Assembly (NCBI GenBank): GCA_902797525.1
Contig: CADBSZ010000173.1
Coordinates: 1 to 6,083 of the forward strand
Direction: 5' to 3'
Length of the DNA stretch: 6,083 bases
From: an uncultured Ruminococcus sp.
GTDB lineage: Bacteria; Bacillota; Clostridia; Oscillospirales; Acutalibacteraceae
Positions 1 through 6,082 of this stretch are shown piece by piece. Within the stretch, counting starts at the first letter, position 1. The number at the start of each line of letters is the position of its first letter. The notes below the pieces were generated by a model, which worked only from the letters and a program-made list of their open reading frames with translations, was not told where the DNA came from and ran no database searches. Made by a program: the position numbers and the translations under genes.

Positions 1-255
1 CTGTGCCGCACCGCGCAGTACGACGCCGCGCGCGCCGAGCTGATGAAGATTACCGGCGTGGGCGTCAAGGTGGCGGACTGCACGCTGTTGTTCGGCATGC
101 ACCGCATTGAGGCGTTTCCGCTTGACGTCTGGATGAAGCGCGCCATGGCGGTGCTGTTTCCCGAATGGTCATCCGATGATTTCGGCGAATTTGCAGGTGT
201 TGCGCAGCAATATATTTTTCATTACAGCCGTATGCATCCCGAATTGTTCGAATAG
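1..255 (+). CDS. 8-oxoguanine DNA glycosylase, OGG1-like (HhH-GPD family), 3' end only
   Basis: Base-excision repair enzyme expected to remove 8-oxoguanine and cut the strand by beta-elimination. Only the last 84 residues are present; the frame is open to the left edge, so the start and N-terminal domain lie outside. The visible part is the end of the helix-hairpin-helix and the catalytic loop: ITGVGVKVADC matches the OGG1 hairpin, with the Schiff-base lysine expected at the AAG codon 67-69. The following FPLDVWMKR carries the catalytic aspartate (GAC at 124-126). The Lys plus Asp pair, and the Cys after VAD, favour OGG1-type over AlkA (which lacks the lysine) or MutY/Nth (which have an Fe-S cluster, absent here). 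The C-terminus ends shortly after the last helix, as in bacterial clostridial-type OGG proteins. No clear hairpin terminator follows the stop. Family assignment is fairly firm; exact substrate is inferred. Confidence 0.85.
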   Translation: MCRTAQYDAARAELMKITGVGVKVADCTLLFGMHRIEAFPLDVWMKRAMAVLFPEWSSDDFGEFAGVAQQYIFHYSRMHPELFE

Positions 256-375
256 CCTAATTTTTGTGCAGTATAAACACAATTTCGCAAGCGCAGTTGT
301 GCAATCTGCCATTTTGTCCGTGACAATCTACAAATTACACCGAAATATTTTTACCGAAAAAAATGGTCGGTTCAA

Positions 376-404
376 TTGCGAGATTTGTTTATGTGTGGTA
401 TAAT
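376..404 (+). promoter_or_regulatory. Sigma-A-type promoter of the secreted-protein/peptide operon
   Basis: The -35 box is TTGCGA (376-381), the spacer is exactly 17 bases, and the -10 is a consensus TATAAT (399-404) preceded by TGG, an extended -10. The predicted transcription start is the A at about 411, giving a 5' leader of roughly 58 bases. An AT-rich stretch with A and T runs (about 344-364) lies just upstream and may act as an UP element. The rest of the 256-375 gap shows only a repeated TTGTGCA and weak inverted repeats to which I assign no function. Confidence 0.85.
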
Positions 405-417
405 TATGCTAGATAGT

Positions 418-430
418 AGGCTGAAAGCCT
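418..430 (+). other. Small hairpin near the 5' end of the leader transcript
   Basis: AGGCT-GAA-AGCCT forms a perfect 5-bp stem, or a 4-bp stem with a 5-base loop, about 7 bases after the predicted transcription start. A 5'-terminal hairpin of this kind could protect an abundant mRNA from 5'-end decay. It is too small and has no U-run, so it is not a terminator. The stabilising role is inference. Confidence 0.35.
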
Positions 431-455
431 TAAATCGGAAAAATCTATTTAGAAG

Positions 456-460
456 AGGAG
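456..460 (+). promoter_or_regulatory. Ribosome binding site fixing the start of the secreted protein
   Basis: AGGAG (within AGAAGAGGAG) sits 8 bases before the ATG at 469. It decides the start: the frame is open back to an ATG at 376, but that codon lies in the promoter -35 box and upstream of the predicted transcription start, and the 31 extra residues would bury the signal peptide. Confidence 0.9.
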
Positions 461-468
461 CTATTAAC

Positions 469-1962
469 ATGAGAGCAATGAAAAGAACCGTTTCCGTTTT
501 GCTTTCTCTGATGCTTGTGCTCGGCATGATGACCATCGGCATGAGCGCAGTCGGTGCGGCGGAAACACACAAAGTCAACGTAAAGTCCAACATTGGCGAA
601 GACACGGCGGTTGATTTCACTGCCAGCAGCGAGCAGGTTACCGTAACCTACAAGCTCAAGGCTGATCTTGACATCGTCAACACACAGGGCGTTATCACCT
701 ATGACCCCGCTGTTTTGAAGATTGCAAGCACCAACACCGCAAAAACCGTTATGCCCAACTTTGAGAGCAACCGCACTGTCAACCTGACCAAGAAAGACGG
801 CAGAATTCCGTTTAACTGCTCCGATTTCGAGTATGGCTATGACTTTAAGACTGAGGCTGTTTTCGCGACTGTTGTCTTTGATATTCTTGACGCTTCTGCT
901 GACACCGATGTTAACCTCAACGTTAGCATCCTGACAGCTTCCACCGCGCTGAACACCACTTCCGAAAACGACGTTGCACTGGTTGACGGCGACGTTGTTG
1001 ACAGCAGCAAGTTTACCTCTGCTACCGAAGCAAAGGTTACTCCCGATGTAATTGATATCGATCCCAAAGGTTTCTTTGACGGTCACGCGCTGAACCTTCA
1101 GGGCAGAGTAGGCGTTATGTTCTACTTCCAGATTCCCGACGCTGTAAAGGGTCGCACCGTAAAGGCGGTTCTTTCCTCCGATTTTGATGAGGATGTTGAG
1201 GTTCCGCTCGATTCTACCACATGGAGTTCTTATGACGCAGCGTATGTCGGCACCTATTTTGTTCGTTCCGTTAACCTTGCTGATGCAATCACGGCAAAGA
1301 TTTACGTGGACGGTCAGTATGTTGGCGAGGATGATCCCTATTCCGCCAAGACTTATATTGACAACAAGATCAAAAAAGCCGGCACAAGCGCAACCTTGAA
1401 GAACCTGTTGTATGCGTTGGCTGAGTATGGTTCGTCCGCACAGCTTTACTTCCAGGCTCTCAATCCCTCAATTGATTATCACACCGACAACCTTCCCAAT
1501 GCCGGTCTTAATTACACAGCGCCTGTAGTAACGGCTGATGATATTGACGCACCCGCTTACACCAGACCTGACTATTCCTCTCTTGGAATTAATAATAACG
1601 AAATTTATACTTCCATGATTCTTGCTGCCGATACCGGTATTGAGGTTGACTTTGGTCTTCTTACCACCGACAGATCCAAGATTGACGCGGCAAACGTAAC
1701 GGTTAAGGGCGTCAAGGCAGATTATGAGTATCATGCAAACTACAACGAAGTAGCTTACACTATTTCCAACATTTATTCCAACAAGTACGCAGAGGAGTAT
1801 TCCGTAAACTTTGGTAACGGTTTGGAATACAAGATCAGCATCAACAACAGACTTAAGAATGTATTGAGCAAGTCCAGCTCTTCCGCAGAATACAAGAAGC
1901 TGGCTGCGGCAATGTACACCTATGGCCAGGCTGCACATGCTCACTTCGGCGATGCTGCATAA
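469..1962 (+). CDS. Secreted multidomain protein with a cohesin-like region and two C-terminal repeats
   Basis: A 497-residue exported protein of unknown precise function. Residues 1-30 are a classical signal peptide: a basic start (MRAMKR), a long hydrophobic core and a cleavage site near VGA/AET (about 30/31). Residues 35 to about 165 form a beta-rich region with cohesin-like features (VTYKLKADLDIV, then GVITYDPAVLKI, then FATVVFDIL), reminiscent of cohesin or carbohydrate-associated beta sandwiches; this is a resemblance, not a firm domain call. Two diverged copies of a second domain follow, about 205-328 and 379-494. Each starts with a hydrophobic strand (GRVGVMFYFQI; TGIEVDFGLL) and ends in a helix of the form LxxAxxxYGxxAxxxF (YALAEYGSSAQLYF; AAAMYTYGQAAHAHF). 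I recall this repeat from gut Firmicutes surface proteins. There is no LPXTG motif, C-terminal membrane segment or SLH domain, so it is probably released or held non-covalently. The strong promoter and RBS predict high expression. It appears to be co-transcribed with the small peptide gene 54 bases downstream. Confidence 0.85.
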   Translation: MRAMKRTVSVLLSLMLVLGMMTIGMSAVGAAETHKVNVKSNIGEDTAVDFTASSEQVTVTYKLKADLDIVNTQGVITYDPAVLKIASTNTAKTVMPNFESNRTVNLTKKDGRIPFNCSDFEYGYDFKTEAVFATVVFDILDASADTDVNLNVSILTASTALNTTSENDVALVDGDVVDSSKFTSATEAKVTPDVIDIDPKGFFDGHALNLQGRVGVMFYFQIPDAVKGRTVKAVLSSDFDEDVEVPLDSTTWSSYDAAYVGTYFVRSVNLADAITAKIYVDGQYVGEDDPYSAKTYIDNKIKKAGTSATLKNLLYALAEYGSSAQLYFQALNPSIDYHTDNLPNAGLNYTAPVVTADDIDAPAYTRPDYSSLGINNNEIYTSMILAADTGIEVDFGLLTTDRSKIDAANVTVKGVKADYEYHANYNEVAYTISNIYSNKYAEEYSVNFGNGLEYKISINNRLKNVLSKSSSSAEYKKLAAAMYTYGQAAHAHFGDAA

Positions 1963-1998
1963 TTCAATTTTAAAATAATTTTTTCACATATACCATGC

Positions 1999-2008
1999 AA
2001 AGGAGGTG
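1999..2008 (+). promoter_or_regulatory. Strong Shine-Dalgarno sequence of the small peptide gene
   Basis: AAAGGAGGTG is an essentially full anti-16S match, stronger than those of the neighbouring genes. It lies 8 bases (measured from its end) before the TTG at 2017. Its strength and position are the main evidence that the 38-codon frame is translated and that the non-ATG codon is its start. No separate promoter is convincing in the AT-rich 1963-1998 stretch, so the message probably comes from the promoter at 376-404. Confidence 0.85.
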
Positions 2009-2016
2009 CACTTACA

Positions 2017-2133
2017 TTGAAATACACAAAGGCTATGATCGAGGTAATCGATCTCGTTGCTGAGGACGTAGTTCTCACAAGCGGCAGCGGCGATCCTACT
2101 TGCCCCGTAAAGACTGAGAGAGACAAAGACTAA
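2017..2133 (+). CDS. Small peptide (38 residues), candidate RiPP precursor for the adjacent radical SAM enzyme
   Basis: A short gene that standard gene finders are likely to miss because of its length and TTG start. The N-terminal half (residues 3-13, YTKAMIEVIDL) looks like an amphipathic leader. Residues 16-23 (EDVVLTSG) are followed by a polar tail with a small Ser/Gly stretch, one cysteine (C29) between Thr and Pro, and a charged end rich in Lys, Glu, Arg and Asp. The pattern Y-x-K-x-x-(I/V)-E-(I/V) followed by D-V-(V/I)-x-T-S-G resembles a group of very short proteins I recall as common in gut Firmicutes; this is from memory and unverified. There is no signal peptide and no Trp. The next gene encodes a radical SAM/SPASM enzyme, so a modified peptide is the natural reading, with the tail after TSG as likely core. 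The single Cys permits at most one thioether. An internal ATG at 2035 would give 32 residues but lacks a usable RBS. That it is a gene is well supported; the precursor role is inference. Confidence 0.8.
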   Translation: MKYTKAMIEVIDLVAEDVVLTSGSGDPTCPVKTERDKD

Positions 2134-2145
2134 TCTCAAACAAAG

Positions 2146-2180
2146 AAGGCTGCTGATGAAAATCGGCAGCCTTTTGTTTT
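2146..2180 (+). terminator. Strong intrinsic terminator after the small peptide gene
   Basis: A 12-bp stem (2146-2157 pairing with 2162-2173, one G-T wobble) is capped by a GAAA tetraloop and followed by TTTTGTTTTG when counted from the stem end. It begins 12 bases after the peptide stop. It should end the secreted-protein/peptide transcript before the radical SAM gene and may also stabilise the 3' end of the peptide mRNA. Confidence 0.92.
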
Positions 2181-2235
2181 GTATCATTCAGTTAAAAGCA
2201 AATCCTGACGGTTATGAATCGGGCGCGCAGGCTGC

Positions 2236-2264
2236 TTGCTTTTTCTATTGATGTAGTGTATAAT
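2236..2264 (+). promoter_or_regulatory. Sigma-A-type promoter of the radical SAM gene
   Basis: The -35 is TTGCTT (2236-2241), the spacer 17 bases, and the -10 is a consensus TATAAT (2259-2264). The predicted start is the A at about 2271, giving a leader of about 42 bases. It is similar to the promoter at 376-404 in spacing, in the ATGT just upstream of the -10, and in AGAYAGTA exactly 6 bases after the -10. Confidence 0.82.
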
Positions 2265-2300
2265 TCTAGCAGACAGTACGCTTCGGCAAAAAGAACAAAG

Positions 2301-2306
2301 AAGGTG
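2301..2306 (+). promoter_or_regulatory. Ribosome binding site fixing the start of the radical SAM protein
   Basis: AAGGTG (continuing to AAGGTGA) lies 6 bases before the ATG at 2313. The frame is open upstream to an ATG at 2214, but the promoter (2236-2264) lies inside that extension, so 2214 cannot be the start on this transcript. A second ATG at 2319 is also possible. Confidence 0.75.
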
Positions 2307-2312
2307 ACGTTT

Positions 2313-3686
2313 ATGCAAATGGTTTTAAAGGGCGACACGTCGGTAAAAACACTTGTCGGGCACAAAAAAACAATTCCCGGACTGATATACCGCTGGTCTG
2401 ATTTTGTTTTCCCTTTTTCGCATCTGGGCAAAAGATATGTGTTTAATAATTTAACCAAGCGCTGTTACTGCATTGACGAACAGACGCTTAACACGGAAAA
2501 AAATGCGCGATTTACAAGCGAAAGCGATATTAAACAGGATGTAATGGACGTTTTGGTTGCCGATTTGTTTTTGGTTCCCGAGGACAAAGATGAAACGCAG
2601 CTTTATGAAGGCTTTTTAAAAATCGCACGCGCCATGCGACGCTCTAAGGGATACAGCTCGTACACTATTTTGCCGACAACCGCCTGCAACGCGCGCTGCG
2701 TGTATTGCTTTGAGCTGGGATATGAATATGTCTCGATGAAGGCCGAAACAGCAGAGCGTCTGATTCAATTTATCATCGAAACCCATAATCCCAAAAAGAA
2801 AGTCGAATTAAACTGGTTTGGCGGAGAGCCGCTTGTGGGAGAAAAAATCATTGATAAAATTTGTGAGGGACTTCGCAATGCAGGCGTTGATTACACCGGC
2901 TATATTGTGACGAACGCCAGCCTGATTTCCGCGGAAAACATAAAGAAAATGCAGTCGTTGTGGAATGTGCAGGAAATGCAGATTACCTTGGACGGCGCAG
3001 AGGATGAATACAACGCGCGAAAAAATTATTATCATCATTACCCCTCGGCATACTGGCACGTGCTCAGCAGGATTAAAATGGTCAACGAAGCCGGCATATT
3101 TATTTATATCCGTGTAAATATCGACAGCGGCAACATTGGCGGGCTCAGGCAGATGTTTTCAGAATTGGAGCCTTTTGTTCCCGACAAAAAGAACGTTGTT
3201 GTACTTTTGACGCCGCTTTTTCAGGTGCAGGAAAGCTTGGACGGACTTTCTGTTTGGAACCGGTGCTTTGATTTGTTCGACTTCATTCAGTCGCTGGGCT
3301 TCCGTTTGCAGACAATGTCAAGAATTCGAGAGCTTACGGTGCAATATTGTATGGCGGACTCACCAGACCGCTGCGTTGTGATTGGGCCTGACGGCAGGCT
3401 GTATCCGTGCGAAAGCATTGAGGCGATGCCCTCTCTGGGCAATATTTGGGACGGCGTTACGAATCAGGAGCTGTACAACGAGCTTTCTCAGGTTGAAAAA
3501 ACGGCGGAAAAATGCAAGGGATGTGTATTTTTGCCCGATTGTACACCGTTTTCCAAATGCGAAAACTTTTTGGCAAATTGCAAAACCGTGCGTGAAAAAT
3601 ATTTGTTGTTTTCTTTGAACAGGAAGCTGAGTCAATTAGAGAACGGCGCAGGAAACGACACAGAGGATAATCAAATTACTTGCTAA
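2313..3686 (+). CDS. Radical SAM/SPASM-domain peptide maturase
   Basis: A 457-residue enzyme predicted to use S-adenosylmethionine and Fe-S clusters for radical modification of a peptide. Residues 1 to about 105 form an N-terminal region (FVFPFSHLGKRYVFNNLTKR) of the kind found in front of peptide-maturase cores and may bind the leader. The radical SAM core follows: CNARCVYCFE gives the CX3CX2C cluster ligands C125, C129 and C132; WFGGEP (G170-P173) is the SAM-binding GGEP motif. The C-terminal SPASM region has C354 and C366 with the typical G-X4-C (GRLYPC), then C401, C404, C410, C416 and C423. The last block reads CX2CX5CX5C rather than the usual CX2CX5CX3C. C346 and a terminal C457 are additional. 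Family relatives include sactipeptide/ranthipeptide-type maturases and anaerobic sulfatase maturases; no sulfatase is nearby, and the small peptide gene just upstream is the obvious candidate substrate. It has its own promoter and ends at a bidirectional terminator. The family is firm; substrate and bond type are unknown. Confidence 0.92.
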   Translation: MQMVLKGDTSVKTLVGHKKTIPGLIYRWSDFVFPFSHLGKRYVFNNLTKRCYCIDEQTLNTEKNARFTSESDIKQDVMDVLVADLFLVPEDKDETQLYEGFLKIARAMRRSKGYSSYTILPTTACNARCVYCFELGYEYVSMKAETAERLIQFIIETHNPKKKVELNWFGGEPLVGEKIIDKICEGLRNAGVDYTGYIVTNASLISAENIKKMQSLWNVQEMQITLDGAEDEYNARKNYYHHYPSAYWHVLSRIKMVNEAGIFIYIRVNIDSGNIGGLRQMFSELEPFVPDKKNVVVLLTPLFQVQESLDGLSVWNRCFDLFDFIQSLGFRLQTMSRIRELTVQYCMADSPDRCVVIGPDGRLYPCESIEAMPSLGNIWDGVTNQELYNELSQVEKTAEKCKGCVFLPDCTPFSKCENFLANCKTVREKYLLFSLNRKLSQLENGAGNDTEDNQITC

Positions 3687-3723
3687 AAAAAGACCGCACC
3701 CGTCAGGGTACGGTCTTAATTTT
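3685..3723. terminator. Bidirectional intrinsic terminator between convergent genes
   Basis: A stem of 7 bp (AAGACCG with CGGTCTT), one C-A mismatch and 4 bp (ACCC with GGGT), with loop GTCA, spans 3690-3717. On the + strand it is followed by TTAATTTTA-like sequence (as AATTTTAT); on the - strand the A-run at 3685-3691 gives an uninterrupted U-tract, so it is the better terminator for tatD. It overlaps the last bases of the radical SAM stop codon and the tatD stop region, serving both transcripts economically. Confidence 0.92.
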
Positions 3724-4492
3724 ATGTATTAATGTTGTAAAACCGCCGCGCGTTGTCCGCGGTAATGTCGAGCAGCTCCTGAATGCCGATATTGCGCAGG
3801 GAGGCAATTTTTTCCGCCGCGTAGATAATCATCGAGCTGTCACAGCGCTTGCCGCGGAAGGGCACGGGCGACATATAGGGCGCGTCGGTTTCAAGCAGCA
3901 GGCGGTCAAGCGGAATTTCGCCGGCGACCTCCACACTGTGGCGCGCGTTTTTAAATGTCACAACGCCGCCCAAACTGATATAGCAGCCCAGCCGCATTGC
4001 TTCGCGCATCAGCTCCACACTGCCCGAAAAGCAGTGCACCAGCGCCTTCGGCTTGTATTTGCGCAGCAGGTCAAAAACATCGCCGTGCGCTTCCCGGTCA
4101 TGGACGATAACCGGCATGTTTAGGTCAAGCGACAGTTGAAGCTGTTCCCCGAACACACGCTGCTGCAGCGGCTTTGGAATGTCCCAGTGATAGTCAAGTC
4201 CCGTTTCTCCGATGGCAACTACCTTCGGATGCTTTGTCAGTTCGGCAATTTGGTCGAGATAATTCCCGGGCATGTTTTCCAAATTTTCGGGATGAAACCC
4301 CACCGCAGCATAAAAGTAGGGATACTTTTCCGCGAACGCAATCGCTCTTGCGGCGGATTCCAAGTCCACCGCGTTGTTCACCACGCCGCAAACGCCCTTT
4401 TCCGGCAGCGCCGCCAGCAACGCCTCGCGGTCGTCGTCAAACCAAGCGTCGTCATAATGCGCGTGACTGTCAAAAATGTTATGGTACATCAT
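3722..4492 (-). CDS. tatD: TatD-family metal-dependent hydrolase/DNase
   Basis: A 256-residue TIM-barrel metal hydrolase of the amidohydrolase superfamily; family members are 3'-5' or endo-acting DNases, although cellular roles differ. Metal-site motifs are all present: FDSHAHYDD (H10, H12), GETGLDYHWD (E96), VIVHDREAHGD (H131), ALVHCFSG (H153) and LLLETDAPY (D203). Length is normal for the family. The start is taken as the first of two adjacent ATG codons (4492-4490); a TTG at 4495-4493 is in frame just upstream, and the RBS is weak (GGAAAA), so the exact start is uncertain by one or two codons. It begins about 18 bases after the metG stop on the same strand, the classic Firmicutes metG-tatD arrangement (metS-yabD in Bacillus), so it is probably translated from the metG transcript. 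Transcription ends at the bidirectional hairpin just past the stop. Confidence 0.95.
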   Translation of the reverse strand: MMYHNIFDSHAHYDDAWFDDDREALLAALPEKGVCGVVNNAVDLESAARAIAFAEKYPYFYAAVGFHPENLENMPGNYLDQIAELTKHPKVVAIGETGLDYHWDIPKPLQQRVFGEQLQLSLDLNMPVIVHDREAHGDVFDLLRKYKPKALVHCFSGSVELMREAMRLGCYISLGGVVTFKNARHSVEVAGEIPLDRLLLETDAPYMSPVPFRGKRCDSSMIIYAAEKIASLRNIGIQELLDITADNARRFYNINT

Positions 4493-4510
4493 CAATTTTC
4501 CGAATTTAAT

Positions 4511-6082
4511 TTAGGAGATTTTCCATCCTGCCGGCATGCTGCCGTCTACGATAATCACCTTGAGCTGTTCGTTTTCGCCCTCGCCGGTGAAAGCGGACAA
4601 AATCATGCCGCGGCTTTCAATGCCGCACAGCTGGACGGGCTTGAGGTTCGACACAAACAGAATTTTCTTGCCGACCAGCTCCTCGGGCTGATAATATTTC
4701 GCGATTCCGCTGACGATGGTGCGTTCGGCGGAGCCGTCAAAAATGCTGAACTGAAGCAGCTTTTTGCTCTTTTTCACCTTTTCGCACGCCTTAACCTCGC
4801 CGACACGGATGTCGCACTTTGCAAAATCATCAATGCCGATTTTCGGGATGCTCTCCAAATCCTCGACCTCTTGCTCGATTTCCTCAATCGACTTTTCACC
4901 CTCGGCGGCCGCCTGCTGCATCGCCTGCACTTCTTCCTCAAATTTCTTTGCGTCAATGCGCACAAACAGAGGCGTTGCCTGACCGAGCTGCGTGCCGGGC
5001 TTTGTCGCGCCGAACGCCTTTAAGCTGTTGTAATCGGCAACGTCACAGCAAATCTGCTCCAAAATCGCCTTGTTGGTGTCGGGCATAAAGGGCTGCAGCA
5101 GAACCGCAATGAAGCGAATGCTCTCGAGAAGATTATACAGCACCGTGCCCAGGCGCGGTTTGGTGTCGTCGCTTTTCGCGAGCACCCACGGCGCGGTTTC
5201 GTCGATGTATTTGTTGCAGCGCTTTGCGAGGTTGATAACCGCCTCCAGCGCGTCGCTGATGTGGAAGGCGTTGAACGCGTCGTCCACCTTTTGCACGGTG
5301 TCAAAGCAGAACTGCTTTAATTCGTCGTCAAGCGCGTCGGGCGTGTTCGGCTCCTGCACAACGCCGCCGAAATATTTGTTGTTCATGGCAATGGTGCGGT
5401 TGACGAGGTTGCCCAGTGTGTTCGCCAAATCGGAGTTAAAGCGCTCTACGATGGTGTCATAGGTAATCGAGCCGTCGTTGGCGAAGGGCATTTCGCTCAG
5501 CAGATAATAACGCACCGCGTCCACGCCGATCATCTTCACCAGTTCGTCGGCATAAATCACGTTGCCGCGGCTTTTGCTCATTTTGTCCTCGCCGAACAGC
5601 AGCCACGGATGGCCGTAAACCTGCTTGGGAAGCGGCTCGCCCAGCGCCATCAGCATAATCGGCCAATAGATGGTGTGGAAGCGCACGATGTCCTTGCCGA
5701 TGATGTGCGCGTCGGCAGGCCAGTACTTTTTGTACATCTCGCCGCTGCCGTCGGGATCATATCCGAGGGATGTAATATAGTTTGAAAGCGCGTCAATCCA
5801 CACATAGACCACGTGCTTGTCGTCAAAGTCAACGGGAATGCCCCACTTAAAGCTCGTGCGCGACACACAAAGGTCCTGCAGACCGGGCTTGATGAAGTTG
5901 TTGAGCATTTCCTTTTTGCGGCTTTCGGGATAGATGAAGTCGGGGTGGCTCTCAATATATTCCTCAAGCTGCTTTTGGTATTTTGACAGCTTTAAAAAGT
6001 ACGCCTCCTCCTTCATGGGCTTTACCTCTCTGCCGCAGTCGGGGCACTTGCCGTCCACCAGCTGGCTTTCCGTCCAAAAGCT
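4511..6082 (-). CDS. metG: Methionyl-tRNA synthetase, 5' end missing
   Basis: Charges tRNA-Met with methionine, using ATP. The visible 523 residues begin mid-domain (SFWTESQLVDGKCPDCG) at the right window edge, so the N-terminal ATP-binding HIGH region and probably over 100 residues lie outside. Visible parts in order: the second half of the zinc knuckle (CPDCGREV); catalytic-domain blocks including VVYVWIDALSNYI and IIGKDIVRFHTIYWP; the KMSKS loop (EDKMSKSRGN; codons at 5570-5584); the anticodon-binding helical domain (NLVNRTIAMNNKYF, then DETAPWVLAK); a charged linker rich in Glu; and a C-terminal Trbp111/EMAP-like tRNA-binding domain of about 105 residues (DIRVGEVKACEKV through GMILSAF) that ends at PAGWKIS. 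The appended C-terminal domain fits the dimeric bacterial form. No frameshift or missing motif is seen. It is followed at 15-18 bases by tatD. Regulation (often a T-box in Firmicutes) would lie outside the window. Confidence 0.97.
   Translation of the reverse strand, partial: SFWTESQLVDGKCPDCGREVKPMKEEAYFLKLSKYQKQLEEYIESHPDFIYPESRKKEMLNNFIKPGLQDLCVSRTSFKWGIPVDFDDKHVVYVWIDALSNYITSLGYDPDGSGEMYKKYWPADAHIIGKDIVRFHTIYWPIMLMALGEPLPKQVYGHPWLLFGEDKMSKSRGNVIYADELVKMIGVDAVRYYLLSEMPFANDGSITYDTIVERFNSDLANTLGNLVNRTIAMNNKYFGGVVQEPNTPDALDDELKQFCFDTVQKVDDAFNAFHISDALEAVINLAKRCNKYIDETAPWVLAKSDDTKPRLGTVLYNLLESIRFIAVLLQPFMPDTNKAILEQICCDVADYNSLKAFGATKPGTQLGQATPLFVRIDAKKFEEEVQAMQQAAAEGEKSIEEIEQEVEDLESIPKIGIDDFAKCDIRVGEVKACEKVKKSKKLLQFSIFDGSAERTIVSGIAKYYQPEELVGKKILFVSNLKPVQLCGIESRGMILSAFTGEGENEQLKVIIVDGSMPAGWKIS

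Noticed and set aside
256..345. Terminator or riboswitch after the glycosylase gene
   Set aside because: Only short inverted repeats (such as TTGTG/CACAA) and a repeated TTGTGCA are present, without a stable stem followed by a T-run.
376..468. In-frame 31-codon N-terminal extension of the secreted protein from the ATG at 376
   Set aside because: The region contains the promoter and predicted transcription start, there is a good RBS just before 469, and the signal peptide begins cleanly at 469.
445..1086. 213-codon frame on the - strand
   Set aside because: It is antisense to the secreted-protein gene and its promoter; the apparent low complexity reflects the sense codons.
1995..2063. Alternative short frame starting at the ATG at 1995
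   Set aside because: Its start codon is upstream of and partly overlaps the AGGAGG ribosome binding site, it has no RBS of its own, and the frame gives a 22-residue peptide with no recognisable pattern.
2017..2133. Peptide as a SCIFF, sactipeptide or CXXX-repeat precursor
   Set aside because: It has only one cysteine, so none of these multi-Cys definitions fits; calling it a named RiPP class would be unsupported.
2214..2312. In-frame extension of the radical SAM protein from the ATG at 2214
   Set aside because: A consensus promoter (2236-2264) lies within it, and AAGGTGA precedes the ATG at 2313.
4136..5023. Long open frame of 295 codons on the + strand
   Set aside because: It lies antisense to the clearly recognisable metG and tatD genes; antisense frames stay open in this codon usage. 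The protein is not family-like and no promoter or RBS supports it.
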